Below, in pieces: positions 18,798-27,325 of a stretch of DNA of 64,000 nucleotides (position 1 is the first letter of the stretch; the number at the start of each line of letters is the position of its first letter). The notes beneath the pieces are model-generated. The model had not been told where the DNA came from and searched no databases. It saw only the letters and a program-made list of their open reading frames with translations. This DNA is from Acinetobacter pittii ANC 4050 (lineage in GTDB: Bacteria; Pseudomonadota; Gammaproteobacteria; Pseudomonadales; Moraxellaceae): positions 1,937,184-2,001,183 of the forward strand of contig NZ_KB976987.1 of the NCBI RefSeq assembly GCF_000399685.1, in the 5' to 3' direction. The position numbers were made by a program, and so were the translations under genes.

Positions 18798-19892
18798 TTA
18801 ATTAACAGCCATTCGAAAATGATTAGTCTCTTTGAGCTTCTTTACCACTTCTGGACTCGCAACCTGTTTAACTTGAACACTTAGCACACGAACCAAAGAG
18901 CCATTTTCGACATTCAATTGTTTTGCCTGTTCTTTTGTTAACTGCAATATGTTCTGATGAGGCTGGCTATACACAAGAATAGCCCGATAATTTTCATAAT
19001 CATCATTAGCCACAATGTAAGACTCATCCCCTACAGCGATATTTTGAGGCTGTTCAATTTGAACCGTTACAGACTGACTTTCTTTAATTGCCCGTAAATT
19101 TTCAATATCCGCTTGTAGCGTTGCGCCCCCATCAAAAATATCGACATAGCCTTTATAGCGTAGTCCCTCTTCAAACAGCAGGTTGTAGGCTGGTCGAGTA
19201 TTCGGATGCACAATGCCAATCGCGGCTTTAGCATCGTCAGGTAACATATCGACATAGAGTGGATGTCTTGGCATCAGCTCAGCAATAAAAGCCTTCTGCC
19301 CTACACCACTTAAATAATCGGCCTTGGTAAATTCGATATTAAAAAACTTATGACCTACCGCATTCCAAAATGGTGACTGCCCATTGGCGTCAGAATATCC
19401 GCGCATTTCGGCAACAATCGTTTCTTCAAAATATTGACGGAATGCTGAGAGAAATAAGAAACGGACTTTAGATAAAAATTTGCCATTTTTATTTAAGCGA
19501 TAGTCAGGATCTAAAAATAAAGTACAAAGCTCACTACAGTTTGTATGGTCATTACTCAAATACAAAGTCGGTAAAGCGTTATAAACACTTAACGGTTCTG
19601 ACGCATGCACTTGTGTCCCAACATGGAAGTTATACCAAGGCTCTCTTAACCCCAGTGCTACTTCAATACCGCAAACGCCGACAACTTTGTTGAGTTCAGT
19701 ATCTTCTAAAACAAATAAGTAAACCTGATCTGCCTTTGGTAGTTCGCCTGCGACTGTTTTACATGCCCGTTCAATACGAGCAGCAAGCTTTTCCATATTT
19801 GGCTGCAAAGAGGTCAAACCAAAACCTGCTTTTTGCGCCAACAGGTAAAGGTCATTAACATCTTTAGGTTCAATGTAGCGAATAATCATCAT
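18798..19892 (-). CDS. astO (astA-like): AstA-family N-succinyltransferase (arginine/ornithine; AstO-type)
   Basis: A 364-aa member of the arginine N-succinyltransferase family (GNAT-like fold), transferring succinyl from succinyl-CoA to the alpha-amino group of arginine or ornithine. Family phrases: [10 protein letters not shown] (about 24), [61 protein letters not shown] and [11 protein letters not shown]. It is about 20 residues longer than E. coli AstA (344). It overlaps the transaminase gene by ATGA, so translation is coupled. The other AST genes (astB, astD, astE) are absent here and a divergent Lrp regulator controls the locus. This matches the Acinetobacter astNOP operon, in which AstO was reported as an ornithine succinyltransferase (my recollection). 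Arginine activity cannot be excluded. Confidence 0.88.
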   Translation of the reverse strand: MMIIRYIEPKDVNDLYLLAQKAGFGLTSLQPNMEKLAARIERACKTVAGELPKADQVYLFVLEDTELNKVVGVCGIEVALGLREPWYNFHVGTQVHASEPLSVYNALPTLYLSNDHTNCSELCTLFLDPDYRLNKNGKFLSKVRFLFLSAFRQYFEETIVAEMRGYSDANGQSPFWNAVGHKFFNIEFTKADYLSGVGQKAFIAELMPRHPLYVDMLPDDAKAAIGIVHPNTRPAYNLLFEEGLRYKGYVDIFDGGATLQADIENLRAIKESQSVTVQIEQPQNIAVGDESYIVANDDYENYRAILVYSQPHQNILQLTKEQAKQLNVENGSLVRVLSVQVKQVASPEVVKKLKETNHFRMAVN

Positions 19893-21124
19893 GCTGCTTG
19901 TTCATCCTTTTGAATTTCTACAAAGCGAGCAAGCGCACGTTCAAAGCGTTTTAGACCTTCATCAATATCAGCAAATGGAATAATTAAAGATGGCGTAAAA
20001 CGGATAACATTTGGACCAGCAATCAAACTCAATAAACCTTCTTCGCCCGCAAGATTATTAATATCTTTTGCTTTACCAGCAAATTCGGCTTTTAAAGCAC
20101 AGCCAATCAGTAAGCCTTCACCACGAATCATTTCAAAAATTTTATATTTTTCATTTAATTGATTTAAAGCGTTTTTATAGTAGTCATGACGCTCTTTTAC
20201 ACCTTCAAGTACTTCAGGCGTATTAATAAATTCAAATACTGCACCCGCAACCGCACTTGCTAGCGGGTTACCACCATAAGTCGTGCCATGTGTACCTACT
20301 GAAAAATGTGGGGCAAACTTATCGGTTGTTAACATTGCACCGACTGGGAAACCGCCGCCCAATGCTTTTGCAGTGGTTAACACATCTGGAATAACACCAG
20401 AGTTCATGTAGGCATAAAGTGCACCGGTACGGCCAACACCCGTTTGTACTTCATCAAAAATCAGTAAGGCACCGAACTCATCACACAGTGCACGCAAACC
20501 TTTTAAAAATTCAAGGTCAGCAGGAATAACGCCACCTTCACCTTGGATTGGCTCAACAATAACAGCACATGTTTGCTCATTGATCACTGCTTTTGCAGCT
20601 TCTAAATCATTAAAGGCAACATGGTTGATACCATTTGGAAGTGGTGCAAAGTCTTGTGAATATTTAGGTTGACCACCTGCTGAAACGGTAAATAAGGTAC
20701 GGCCGTGGAATGCATTGTTAAATGCAACGATGCCGCTTTTGCCAGCTACACCACTGTCTAAACCAACTTTACGAGCCAATTTTAATGCTGCTTCATTGGC
20801 TTCTGCACCTGAGTTACAGAAGAATACTTTATCTGCAAATGTACTTTCAGTGAGTTGTTTTGCAAGACGTAGAACAGGTTCATTGGTATAACCGTTACCA
20901 ACATGCCAAAGTTTTGTTGCTTGTTCTGTTAAAGCATTTACTGCCACTGGATGCGCATGACCTAATGCGTTTACTGCAATCCCGCCTGCAAAATCGATAT
21001 ATTCTTTATTTTCTTGATCCCAAATACGTGAACCTTCGCCACGTACCGGAATGAAATTTGCCGGTGCAAAAACTGGAACCATCCACTCATTAAAATTATT
21101 TCTAGAAACTGTAAAATTATTCAT
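19889..21124 (-). CDS. astN (astC-like): Acetyl-/succinylornithine aminotransferase family (AstC/ArgD; AstN-type)
   Basis: A 411-aa class III PLP transaminase. It is predicted to convert N-succinylornithine and 2-oxoglutarate to N-succinylglutamate semialdehyde and glutamate, the step after the succinyltransferase encoded next. Lys253 ([11 protein letters not shown]) should bind PLP; Asp224 ([13 protein letters not shown]) contacts the pyridine [17 protein letters not shown] (103-118) and [11 protein letters not shown] are the phosphate-binding regions. ArgD, AstC and GabT-like enzymes share this pattern, so substrate is inferred from the operon. It is first in a minus-strand operon, overlaps the next gene by ATGA, and is divergent from an Lrp-type regulator across a 135-base region with a strong palindrome. 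Confidence 0.9.
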   Translation of the reverse strand: MNNFTVSRNNFNEWMVPVFAPANFIPVRGEGSRIWDQENKEYIDFAGGIAVNALGHAHPVAVNALTEQATKLWHVGNGYTNEPVLRLAKQLTESTFADKVFFCNSGAEANEAALKLARKVGLDSGVAGKSGIVAFNNAFHGRTLFTVSAGGQPKYSQDFAPLPNGINHVAFNDLEAAKAVINEQTCAVIVEPIQGEGGVIPADLEFLKGLRALCDEFGALLIFDEVQTGVGRTGALYAYMNSGVIPDVLTTAKALGGGFPVGAMLTTDKFAPHFSVGTHGTTYGGNPLASAVAGAVFEFINTPEVLEGVKERHDYYKNALNQLNEKYKIFEMIRGEGLLIGCALKAEFAGKAKDINNLAGEEGLLSLIAGPNVIRFTPSLIIPFADIDEGLKRFERALARFVEIQKDEQAA

Positions 21125-21211
21125 CTTATCTAATCCATTAAATTGAATTATTGGGCTTAACTGATGTCCCTATTATTCAAAATCAAATTGATTCAAAAAA
21201 TTTGTATTTTA

Positions 21212-21234
21212 GTAAAAAATGAATTATTTTTTAC
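21212..21234. promoter_or_regulatory. 23-bp palindrome, likely Lrp-type regulator operator
   Basis: Perfect 9-bp arms GTAAAAAAT/ATTTTTTAC about a GAATT centre, midway between the transaminase and the Lrp-type gene. Lrp/AsnC proteins bind AT-rich palindromes of this kind and usually autoregulate. It falls within the open-frame extension of the regulator, which argues for the start at 21260. Confidence 0.6.
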
Positions 21235-21259
21235 CAATTTGATAATTGACAATTACAAT

Positions 21260-21682
21260 ATGGACAACATTGATCAAATTATTTTAGGTTTACTTAAAGA
21301 TAACGCACGAATGTCCGTTACCGAGTTAGCCGAAAAAGTTCACGTTTCACGCGCAACGGTTAAGAAGAGAATCGAATATTTGGAATCTTCGGGCATCATT
21401 ACCGGATATACAGTACGGTTTAAACCCAATGCTGAACGCAACGTCATCCGTGCATGGATGAGCATTATGGTTGAAGGGACCAAAGCGCAGTCTGTGATTA
21501 AAGAATTACGCCTCGAAAGTGCCGTGGAGTGTCTGCATAAAACCAATGGCAAATGGGACATTCTGGTCGAGCTACGTTCTGACACCTTAGAAAACTTCGA
21601 CAAAGTTCTAGAAAGAATTAGAAATATTTCAGGTATTTATAACAGCGAAACCAGTATTCTGCTTGCGAGTCATAAGACCTAA
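21260..21682 (+). CDS. Lrp/AsnC-family transcriptional regulator
   Basis: A 140-aa feast/famine regulator with an N-terminal helix-turn-helix (about 4-52: NARMSVTELAEKVHVSRATV, then KKRIEYLESSGIITGY) and a C-terminal RAM ligand-binding domain (about 60-135). The frame is open to 21164, but the ATG at 21260 (MDNIDQIILGLL) is chosen because family members begin with D-x-x-D-x-x-I-L at this point and because the extension would cross a perfect palindrome. No ribosome site is visible, so a leaderless or weakly translated message is possible. It is divergent from the succinyl-ornithine genes and the natural candidate to sense ornithine or arginine. Confidence 0.88.
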   Translation: MDNIDQIILGLLKDNARMSVTELAEKVHVSRATVKKRIEYLESSGIITGYTVRFKPNAERNVIRAWMSIMVEGTKAQSVIKELRLESAVECLHKTNGKWDILVELRSDTLENFDKVLERIRNISGIYNSETSILLASHKT

Positions 21683-21716
21683 TCATTCACTTTAATTTCA
21701 AATCATAAAAACGAAA

Positions 21717-21757
21717 TTGATGAGCTAAGCATATGGTTTAGTTCATCAACTTGCTTT
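21717..21757 (+). terminator. Hairpin terminator after the Lrp-type regulator
   Basis: Stem TTGATGAGCTAAGC with GGTTTAGTTCATCAA (21717-21730/21735-21749), containing two G-T pairs, followed by CTTGCTTTTG. Confidence 0.6.
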
Positions 21758-21934
21758 TGATTAGAAAAATTCTGCTCTTGCCTTTCCTTAAATCTCTTGA
21801 ACTATTACGACAATCAACATCTTCTAAAAATCCTCAATAAATTTTTAATTTTTTTTAAATAATCAAATCAAAAACTTAAAATCTGATCTGATTTAAATTC
21901 CAACTTTTTTCACCCACTCCCATTATCAAAGCAT

Positions 21935-21976
21935 TTGACAGATAATTTAAAACATAATACATATAGTCTTATATGT
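21935..21976 (+). promoter_or_regulatory. Promoter and candidate operator upstream of the aminobutyraldehyde dehydrogenase
   Basis: A perfect -35 TTGACA (21935-21940) is followed, where the -10 should be, by the inverted repeat ACATATA-GTCT-TATATGT (21959-21965/21970-21976). A repressor bound there would block transcription; the FCD regulator of this module is the natural candidate. Confidence 0.5.
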
Positions 21977-22009
21977 TATATGTTAAAACCTAAGGACAAG
22001 GTATAAAAA

Positions 22010-23440
22010 ATGGCTAAAACTCAACTACAACACTTTATTAACGGCGAATATGTTGCTAGCAAAGGATCTGATTACTTCGATTTGGTAAGCCCCGTGACTG
22101 GTGAAGTTTATGCACAATCACCGAATGCAACTGAGGCAGAAGTTGATGCAGCTTATGCTGCTGCAAAAGAAGCATTTAAAATTTGGGGACGTAGTACACC
22201 TTCGACTCGTCAAAAAGCATTATTAAATTTGGCAGATGCGATTGAAGCAAATGCAGAGCGTTTAATTGAGGCGCAAAGTCGTAATACAGGTCAGTTAAAA
22301 CACTTAATTGCATCTGAAGAAGTGGGCGCTTCAGCAGATCAGGTTCGTTTCTTTGCAGGCGCTGCCCGCTTACTCAATGGCACAGCTTCAGGTGAATATT
22401 TAGAAGGTTTAACCTCTTCTATTCGCCGTGAACCTGTCGGTGTGGTTGGCCAAGTTACACCTTGGAACTATCCACTCATGATGGCTGTTTGGAAAATTGC
22501 ACCGGCTTTGGCTGCAGGTAACACAGTGGTACTTAAGCCAAGCGATACGACGCCTGAAAGTACGCTTTTATTGGCAGAAATTGCAGCGCCATTTTTCCCT
22601 AAAGGTGCATTTAACGTGGTGTTAGGTCAGGCTCAGGTCGGTTCAAAAGTTGTATCACATAAAACCCCTGCTCTTGTTTCTATTACAGGTTCGGTTCGTG
22701 CCGGATTACAAGTTGCAGCTTCTGCCGCAGCAAATTTAGCGAAAGCTCATCTTGAGCTTGGTGGTAAAGCGCCTGTGGTCGTTTTTGAAGATGCTGATCT
22801 TGATAAAGCAGTTGAAATGATTGCTTTAACGGGCTATTTCAACGCAGGACAAGACTGTACTGCGGCAACACGCGTAATTGTGGCTGAATCTGTTCATGAT
22901 GAATTTTTAGCTAAACTCGTTGAAGCTGCAAAAAATACCCGTTTTGGCGAACCTGATGATCAAGACGCACTTTATGGTCCGCTTAACAATGCCAATCAAT
23001 TAAAAAATGTTAAAGCCTTCATTGACAACTTACCTGCTCATGCCAAAGTTGAAACAGGCGGCAAACAGGCAGACCGTCCAGGTTTCTATTTTGAACCCAC
23101 TGTTATTAGTGGTTTAAAACAACACGACGAAGCCATTCAAAATGAAATTTTTGGACCAGTGATTACCGTTCAGAAATTTACAGATGAAAATGATGCGATT
23201 GAAAAAGCCAACGACGTTGAATATGGCCTAGCTTCAAGTGTTTGGACCACAGATCATGCCCGTGCAACTCGTCTGTCTCGTGAACTGGATTTCGGTACAG
23301 TTTGGATTAACACTCATATTCCTTTAACCGCAGAAATGCCACACGGTGGTTTCAAAAAATCAGGTTATGGTAAAGATTTATCTGGCTACGGTTTTGAAGA
23401 ATATACCCGTATTAAACATGTGATGAGTTCAAACGAATAA
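22010..23440 (+). CDS. patD: Gamma-aminobutyraldehyde dehydrogenase-like aldehyde dehydrogenase
   Basis: A 476-aa cytosolic NAD(P)+ aldehyde dehydrogenase closely resembling E. coli PatD, which oxidises 4-aminobutanal to GABA. Catalytic residues: Asn153 (TPWNYPLMMA), Glu249 (HLELGGKAP), Cys283 (NAGQDCTAATR). Family-specific phrases such as FFAGAARLLNG, SGEYLEG, YGLASSVWT and the C-terminal EMPHGGFKKSGYGKDLSGYG match PatD along the length. AAGGACAAGG precedes the ATG. It heads a plus-strand cluster with a PuuP importer and a PuuB-like oxidase, consistent with polyamine breakdown to GABA. Other omega-amino-aldehydes, such as 3-aminopropanal from diaminopropane, are possible substrates. Confidence 0.9.
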   Translation: MAKTQLQHFINGEYVASKGSDYFDLVSPVTGEVYAQSPNATEAEVDAAYAAAKEAFKIWGRSTPSTRQKALLNLADAIEANAERLIEAQSRNTGQLKHLIASEEVGASADQVRFFAGAARLLNGTASGEYLEGLTSSIRREPVGVVGQVTPWNYPLMMAVWKIAPALAAGNTVVLKPSDTTPESTLLLAEIAAPFFPKGAFNVVLGQAQVGSKVVSHKTPALVSITGSVRAGLQVAASAAANLAKAHLELGGKAPVVVFEDADLDKAVEMIALTGYFNAGQDCTAATRVIVAESVHDEFLAKLVEAAKNTRFGEPDDQDALYGPLNNANQLKNVKAFIDNLPAHAKVETGGKQADRPGFYFEPTVISGLKQHDEAIQNEIFGPVITVQKFTDENDAIEKANDVEYGLASSVWTTDHARATRLSRELDFGTVWINTHIPLTAEMPHGGFKKSGYGKDLSGYGFEEYTRIKHVMSSNE

Positions 23441-23468
23441 TAACAATGAACTTTGAAAGGAGATCAAA

Positions 23469-24239
23469 ATGAATAAACAAGAAATGAAAGACTTGGTGAC
23501 TAAAGCCCATCACGAGCTATTTAATTTGCACGACACCACTGCTCTGGACCGTTATTTTTCTGAAGACTTTATAGAGCACTCACCACTCGTTGCAAATGGT
23601 CTTTCAGGCCTTCGCCAACTGGTAGAAGACTGCCCCGACATGCAACATGAAGCTGTACGTGTATTGGCAGACGGTGACTTGGTTGCGATTCATGGCCGCT
23701 TTCAGGGCCTAGATGAAAACCCTTTAGTTGGTTTTGATATTTACCGAGTGAAAGACGGCAAAATTGTAGAACACTGGGACGGTCTTGTGGCAGAAGCTGC
23801 ACCGAATGTAAGTGGTAGAACGCAGTTAGATGGACCAACTGAAATCGTCACTCACCATGATGCAGAGAAAAATCGTGAGATTGTGACCTCTTTCTTTAAA
23901 AAGTCATTAATTGATGGCAATTACGAAGCTTTTAAAGAATACACCCACGACGATCAGTTCATTCAACATAGCCCAGATATTGGCGATGGTGTTAAAGCAG
24001 TAATTGATTTTTTGAACAATATCCGTAATGAAGGACAAGGTTTGGTATACTCCAAAACGCATCGCTCCATTGCTGATGGTCAATTTGTCTTGACACATTC
24101 TGAAGGAAGTATTGCCGGAAATCGACATGCCTATTTTGAATTATGGCGTGTAGATAATGGCAAAATTGTTGAACTTTGGGATGCAATACCAGCTGTGCCT
24201 GAAGATGAACAGGCAGTCCATCAATATGGCGTGTTTTAA
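23469..24239 (+). CDS. Tandem SnoaL-like (NTF2-fold) domain protein
   Basis: A 256-aa protein made of two SnoaL-like domains of the NTF2 superfamily: residues about 1-122 and 135-256. The repeats align clearly: YFSEDFIEHSP with YTHDDQFIQHSP, GLSGLRQLV with GVKAVIDFL, and DGKIVEHWDGL with NGKIVELWDAI. The family binds or isomerises small ring compounds, or simply acts as a scaffold; most members are uncharacterised. Single-domain relatives are about 130 aa, so this is an internal duplication. AAAGGAGATC gives a strong ribosome site 28 bases after the aldehyde dehydrogenase, so the two genes are co-transcribed. A role in handling amino-aldehydes, which cyclise spontaneously to pyrroline-type rings, is an inference. 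Confidence 0.85.
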   Translation: MNKQEMKDLVTKAHHELFNLHDTTALDRYFSEDFIEHSPLVANGLSGLRQLVEDCPDMQHEAVRVLADGDLVAIHGRFQGLDENPLVGFDIYRVKDGKIVEHWDGLVAEAAPNVSGRTQLDGPTEIVTHHDAEKNREIVTSFFKKSLIDGNYEAFKEYTHDDQFIQHSPDIGDGVKAVIDFLNNIRNEGQGLVYSKTHRSIADGQFVLTHSEGSIAGNRHAYFELWRVDNGKIVELWDAIPAVPEDEQAVHQYGVF

Positions 24240-24257
24240 CCATTTATCCGTTTCATT

Positions 24258-24285
24258 AAGCTAAGTCTCTGACTTAGCTTTTAGA
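24258..24285 (+). terminator. Terminator/attenuator between the SnoaL-type gene and the FCD regulator
   Basis: Perfect 10-bp stem AAGCTAAGTC/GACTTAGCTT (24258-24267/24271-24280) with TCT loop and TTTAG tail, just before the regulator start at 24295. The short T-tract suggests partial read-through. Confidence 0.65.
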
Positions 24286-24294
24286 GAATTCGCC

Positions 24295-25014
24295 ATGTCA
24301 GCATATACGATAATTTTTGCACCTATCGCTCAGGCAACTCGATCGGAACAAGTTGTAGAACGCTTGGAAAATGCAATTATCTCTGGATTGCTCAAAAGCA
24401 ATGAACAGCTTCCTAACGAGGCGGATCTAGCTCGCTTAATGGGTGTGTCACCGATTACAGTACGTGAAGCTTTAAATACTTTACGCGTAAAAGGTCTGAT
24501 TGATACACGACGCGGGCGAAACGGCGGAAGCTTTGTTTGTGAGTTACCTTCCGATTTACTCTTAAACAAACACCCTCTTCGCCAAGCGTCCAATGAGTAT
24601 CTAGCTGATTTAGGCGAGTTTCATAGTGCAATTTTAAGCCATGGTGCATATTTGGCAGCACAAAGAACCACTGAATATGAATTAGGCAAAATCAAAGAAC
24701 TTATTGATCAATTTGAACAGGCCGTTGAAGCAGACACACGTGCCCAACTTGATTTACGTTGCTTGTTAACACTCACCTCTTTTGCTCAATCAGCTCGACT
24801 GGCAAATCAAGAGTTAACCATACAAGCCGAATGGGCACCCCTCATTGCTGTGCTTTACCAAGATGATCAATTTCATCAATCGGTCGTCGCTCAATACCAC
24901 CAACTTTTATCATCTTTTGTTCAAGGCAATGAAGATGATGCTGTTATTCAGGCACGAAAAATTATTTCGATGCTAACAGACCAAATGCTTCGATATAAGT
25001 TATCTATCGAATAA
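24295..25014 (+). CDS. GntR-family regulator, FCD/FadR subfamily (polyamine module)
   Basis: A 239-aa regulator with an N-terminal GntR winged helix (about 15-80: QLPNEADLARLMGVSPITV, then REALNTLRVKGLIDTRRGRNGG) and a C-terminal helical FCD domain (about 95-230). The FCD metal-binding Asp/His pattern is weaker than in the glucarate regulator (LRCLLTLTSFAQSA replaces the usual D-x-x-FH), so the ligand site may be divergent or metal-free. It lies inside the polyamine cluster, between the aldehyde dehydrogenase/SnoaL pair and the Cache protein, and probably controls the inverted repeats upstream of the dehydrogenase and of puuP. AGAG precedes the ATG. Confidence 0.87.
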   Translation: MSAYTIIFAPIAQATRSEQVVERLENAIISGLLKSNEQLPNEADLARLMGVSPITVREALNTLRVKGLIDTRRGRNGGSFVCELPSDLLLNKHPLRQASNEYLADLGEFHSAILSHGAYLAAQRTTEYELGKIKELIDQFEQAVEADTRAQLDLRCLLTLTSFAQSARLANQELTIQAEWAPLIAVLYQDDQFHQSVVAQYHQLLSSFVQGNEDDAVIQARKIISMLTDQMLRYKLSIE

Positions 25015-25079
25015 AAACAATAAAGTAGAGCGCTTATAAAGTATCAAGTGAGAAATACGGAATTTTAGGAGTTATAGGA

Positions 25080-25787
25080 ATGACCCAACATTTAGATATA
25101 GAAGAGCTTCAAAATTTGTTAAAGACGGTGGTGGAGGAAACGACAGCCATTACAGAAAAACTGGCGACCAAAGCGAGTAAAATTCTCTCAAAACATGAAC
25201 CTGAAAAAACGAAAGACGTTAAGCTTTCAGGTTCAGAGCGTTCAGCTTTGCAAAAAGAAATTAAAAAAGCCTTACAGGAAAGCCATTACAGTCAAGGCAT
25301 CGGCTTTGCAAGTTATAGCCCTGCAACGCAAGAAGAACAAGATTATTGGACACTCGAATGGTGGTATAAAAAAGAAGATCAATTGCAACAAGCTAAGCTT
25401 GAAAACTATCAAAATGCTCAGCGATTTTTAGATTTCCGCTCTTTTGAATGGTTCCATAAACCTGCTCAAAATAAGAGTCCGTGCATACATGGGCCTTATG
25501 TCGACTATATTTGCAATGGTGCATACACCATCACCCTTGCCCATCCGGTCATGATTCGTGATCAATTTATCGGTGTAATTGCTACCGATATTTTAGTTTC
25601 CGCACTCGAAAAAATTCTTATGCCGAAGCTTAAAAACATAAAACAAAAAGCAATTGTGATTAACGACTCTTCTCGAGTGATTACTTCAAATGACATCACC
25701 ATCAGAACAGGCACATTATTTAAAGGCCAAAGCCAACAGCAGGTTTTGTCACGGCCGTGTCAATCTTTTCAACTGGTCGTGATTTAG
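25080..25787 (+). CDS. Soluble PDC/Cache sensor-domain protein
   Basis: A 235-aa protein with a coiled helical N-terminus (about 1-75, Lys/Glu-rich) and a PDC-like Cache domain (about 80-235). The Cache segment GPYVDYICNGAYTITLAHPVMIRDQFIGVIATDI shows the usual strand pattern ending in the conserved Asp before the last helix. Cache domains are normally extracytoplasmic halves of chemoreceptors or kinases and bind amino acids, amines or acids. Here there is no signal peptide or transmembrane helix, so it should be cytosolic. AGGAGTTATAGGA precedes the ATG, 65 bases after the FCD regulator, so they are probably co-transcribed. It could be a polyamine or amino-acid sensor working with that regulator; this is inference. 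Confidence 0.8.
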   Translation: MTQHLDIEELQNLLKTVVEETTAITEKLATKASKILSKHEPEKTKDVKLSGSERSALQKEIKKALQESHYSQGIGFASYSPATQEEQDYWTLEWWYKKEDQLQQAKLENYQNAQRFLDFRSFEWFHKPAQNKSPCIHGPYVDYICNGAYTITLAHPVMIRDQFIGVIATDILVSALEKILMPKLKNIKQKAIVINDSSRVITSNDITIRTGTLFKGQSQQQVLSRPCQSFQLVVI

Positions 25788-25855
25788 AGTGACGTCGAAA
25801 AATATAAATATTTGACTTTGCTTTAGGGCATCACCAAGGCAAAACAGCCACCCAC

Positions 25856-25867
25856 TTTTGTACAAAA
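25856..25867. promoter_or_regulatory. Candidate operator upstream of puuP (TTTTGTACAAAA)
   Basis: A perfect 12-bp palindrome in the 187-base gap before puuP, with TTGT/ACAA half-sites of FCD/GntR type. A second small structure, a perfect 7-bp hairpin GCTTTTC/GAAAAGC at 25928-25946, lies nearer the start codon. Confidence 0.45.
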
Positions 25868-25974
25868 TTTCTTCAAATAGACATGTTTATTCAGGTCTAG
25901 GGGAAGTTTTGGCTCAAAAATAGCATCGCTTTTCCGGATGAAAAGCAAAACAACGAATTTGAGGTTGAAATGAC

Positions 25975-27306
25975 ATGGAAAATAAAACGTCTTCCTTAAA
26001 AAAACTGTCTCTTTGGCAAGTCACCATTATTGGTATTGCCTACATGACTCCCATGACGGTGTTCGATACTTTCGGTATTGTCTCTGGAATTACCAATGGA
26101 CACGTACCACTGGCCTATTTACTTGCACTTGGTGCCATGCTACTCACCGCTTGGAGCTATGCAAGATTCAGTAAAAATTCAGAAAAATCAGGCTCGGCAT
26201 ATAGTTATACAGCTGAAAGTTTAGGGCCAAAAAGCGGTTTTTTTGTCGGTTGGTGTTCCCTACTCGACTATTTATTACTGCCCCTCATTAATGTTTTACT
26301 TGCTGCAATTTATCTCACAGCACTAATTCCAAGTCTGCCTTACTGGTTTTGGGTGCTTGTATCGGCGGGCCTAGTCACTTTAGTGAATTGTTTCCGCATT
26401 CGGTTACTCGCCAATTTGAGTCTATTGTTTGTATTTGCACCTATCATCCTCATGGTCATTTTTGTTTATTTAGTGATTAAGGGTATTGGCTCTACTCAAG
26501 GTTATGAGCATGTGCTTACTTTGGCTCCACTCTGGCATGAGCACCAATCTATACTACCGCTCGTTGCGGGTGCCTCAGTTTTGTGCTTTTCATTTTTAGG
26601 TTTTGATGCGGTTACTACGCTTTCAAATGAAACCAAACAACCTACCAAAAACATCCCCCGTGCGGTCATGTTAACGACTCTCGCTGGCGGACTTATTTTT
26701 TTCACAGCCGCTTGGTTTATTCAGCTTTATTTTCCAAATAATCTACGCTTTCAGCATCCATCAGAAGCGTTGCCTGAAATTGTGCTTTATGTCGGTGGTG
26801 CTTTTTTCCAATCCGTATTCTTATGCGGGCAAATTATGAACACTGTCGCCTCTGGTCTCGCTTCTCATGCCAGTGCTTCACGTTTACTGTATATAATGGG
26901 CACCGATAATATTTTTCCTAAAAAGTATTTTGGGACAATTCACATCTCCTTAGGTACACCGTTTTTTTCGGTCTTATTTGTTGGTCTTATTTCGATGTCC
27001 GCGGTTTTTCTAGACTTAGCCCAAGTCGTCAGCCTGATTAGCTTTGGTGCGCTAGTCGCTTTTACAGCCGTAAATTTTTCAGTTTTTATGAAGTTTTATA
27101 TTAAAGATAAACAGCGCTCAGGGTTTAAAAATAAATTTCTAAACCTCTTTTTACCGCTTATCTCTGTGATCAGCATTATTTGCCTCTGGCTTAATCTTGA
27201 TTCATCTTCACTGATTTTTGGATGTTTCTGGTTAGCTTTAGGTATTCTCCTATTTATCTATAAAATGATTAAAAAACAAAGCATTGCTATTAGTAATGCT
27301 TATTAA
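25975..27306 (+). CDS. puuP: Putrescine importer PuuP-like (APC family)
   Basis: A 443-aa inner-membrane permease with about 12 TM helices, strikingly similar to E. coli PuuP, the putrescine:H+ symporter. TM1 has LWQVTIIGIAYMTPMTVFD and continues FGIVSGITNGHVP. Further matches are GWCSLLDYLLLPLINVLLA, VLCFSFLGFDAVTTLSNET, the ALPEIVLYVGGAFFQS segment and GLASHASASRLLYIMGTDN. The C-terminus is shorter than in E. coli PuuP (461). It starts at the ATG after GAAATGAC and precedes the PuuB-like oxidase by about 20 bases, forming an operon. Substrate is putrescine by homology; related diamines such as 1,3-diaminopropane are possible. Confidence 0.9.
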   Translation: MENKTSSLKKLSLWQVTIIGIAYMTPMTVFDTFGIVSGITNGHVPLAYLLALGAMLLTAWSYARFSKNSEKSGSAYSYTAESLGPKSGFFVGWCSLLDYLLLPLINVLLAAIYLTALIPSLPYWFWVLVSAGLVTLVNCFRIRLLANLSLLFVFAPIILMVIFVYLVIKGIGSTQGYEHVLTLAPLWHEHQSILPLVAGASVLCFSFLGFDAVTTLSNETKQPTKNIPRAVMLTTLAGGLIFFTAAWFIQLYFPNNLRFQHPSEALPEIVLYVGGAFFQSVFLCGQIMNTVASGLASHASASRLLYIMGTDNIFPKKYFGTIHISLGTPFFSVLFVGLISMSAVFLDLAQVVSLISFGALVAFTAVNFSVFMKFYIKDKQRSGFKNKFLNLFLPLISVISIICLWLNLDSSSLIFGCFWLALGILLFIYKMIKKQSIAISNAY

Positions 27307-27325
27307 TTTTTAAGGAACTTTTGTC

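Larger units (their letters stand above)
21683..22009. other. 327-base gap: terminator plus promoter of the polyamine module
   Basis: The left part holds a terminator-like hairpin (21717-21749) ending the Lrp-type gene. The right part holds TTGACA (21935-21940) and an operator-like inverted repeat (21959-21976) before the aldehyde dehydrogenase. No coding frame is supported between them. Confidence 0.55.

Noticed and set aside
24295..25787. FCD regulator and Cache protein as one split gene
   Set aside because: Each has its own start and good ribosome site, a complete domain set and a 65-base gap, so they are two genes.
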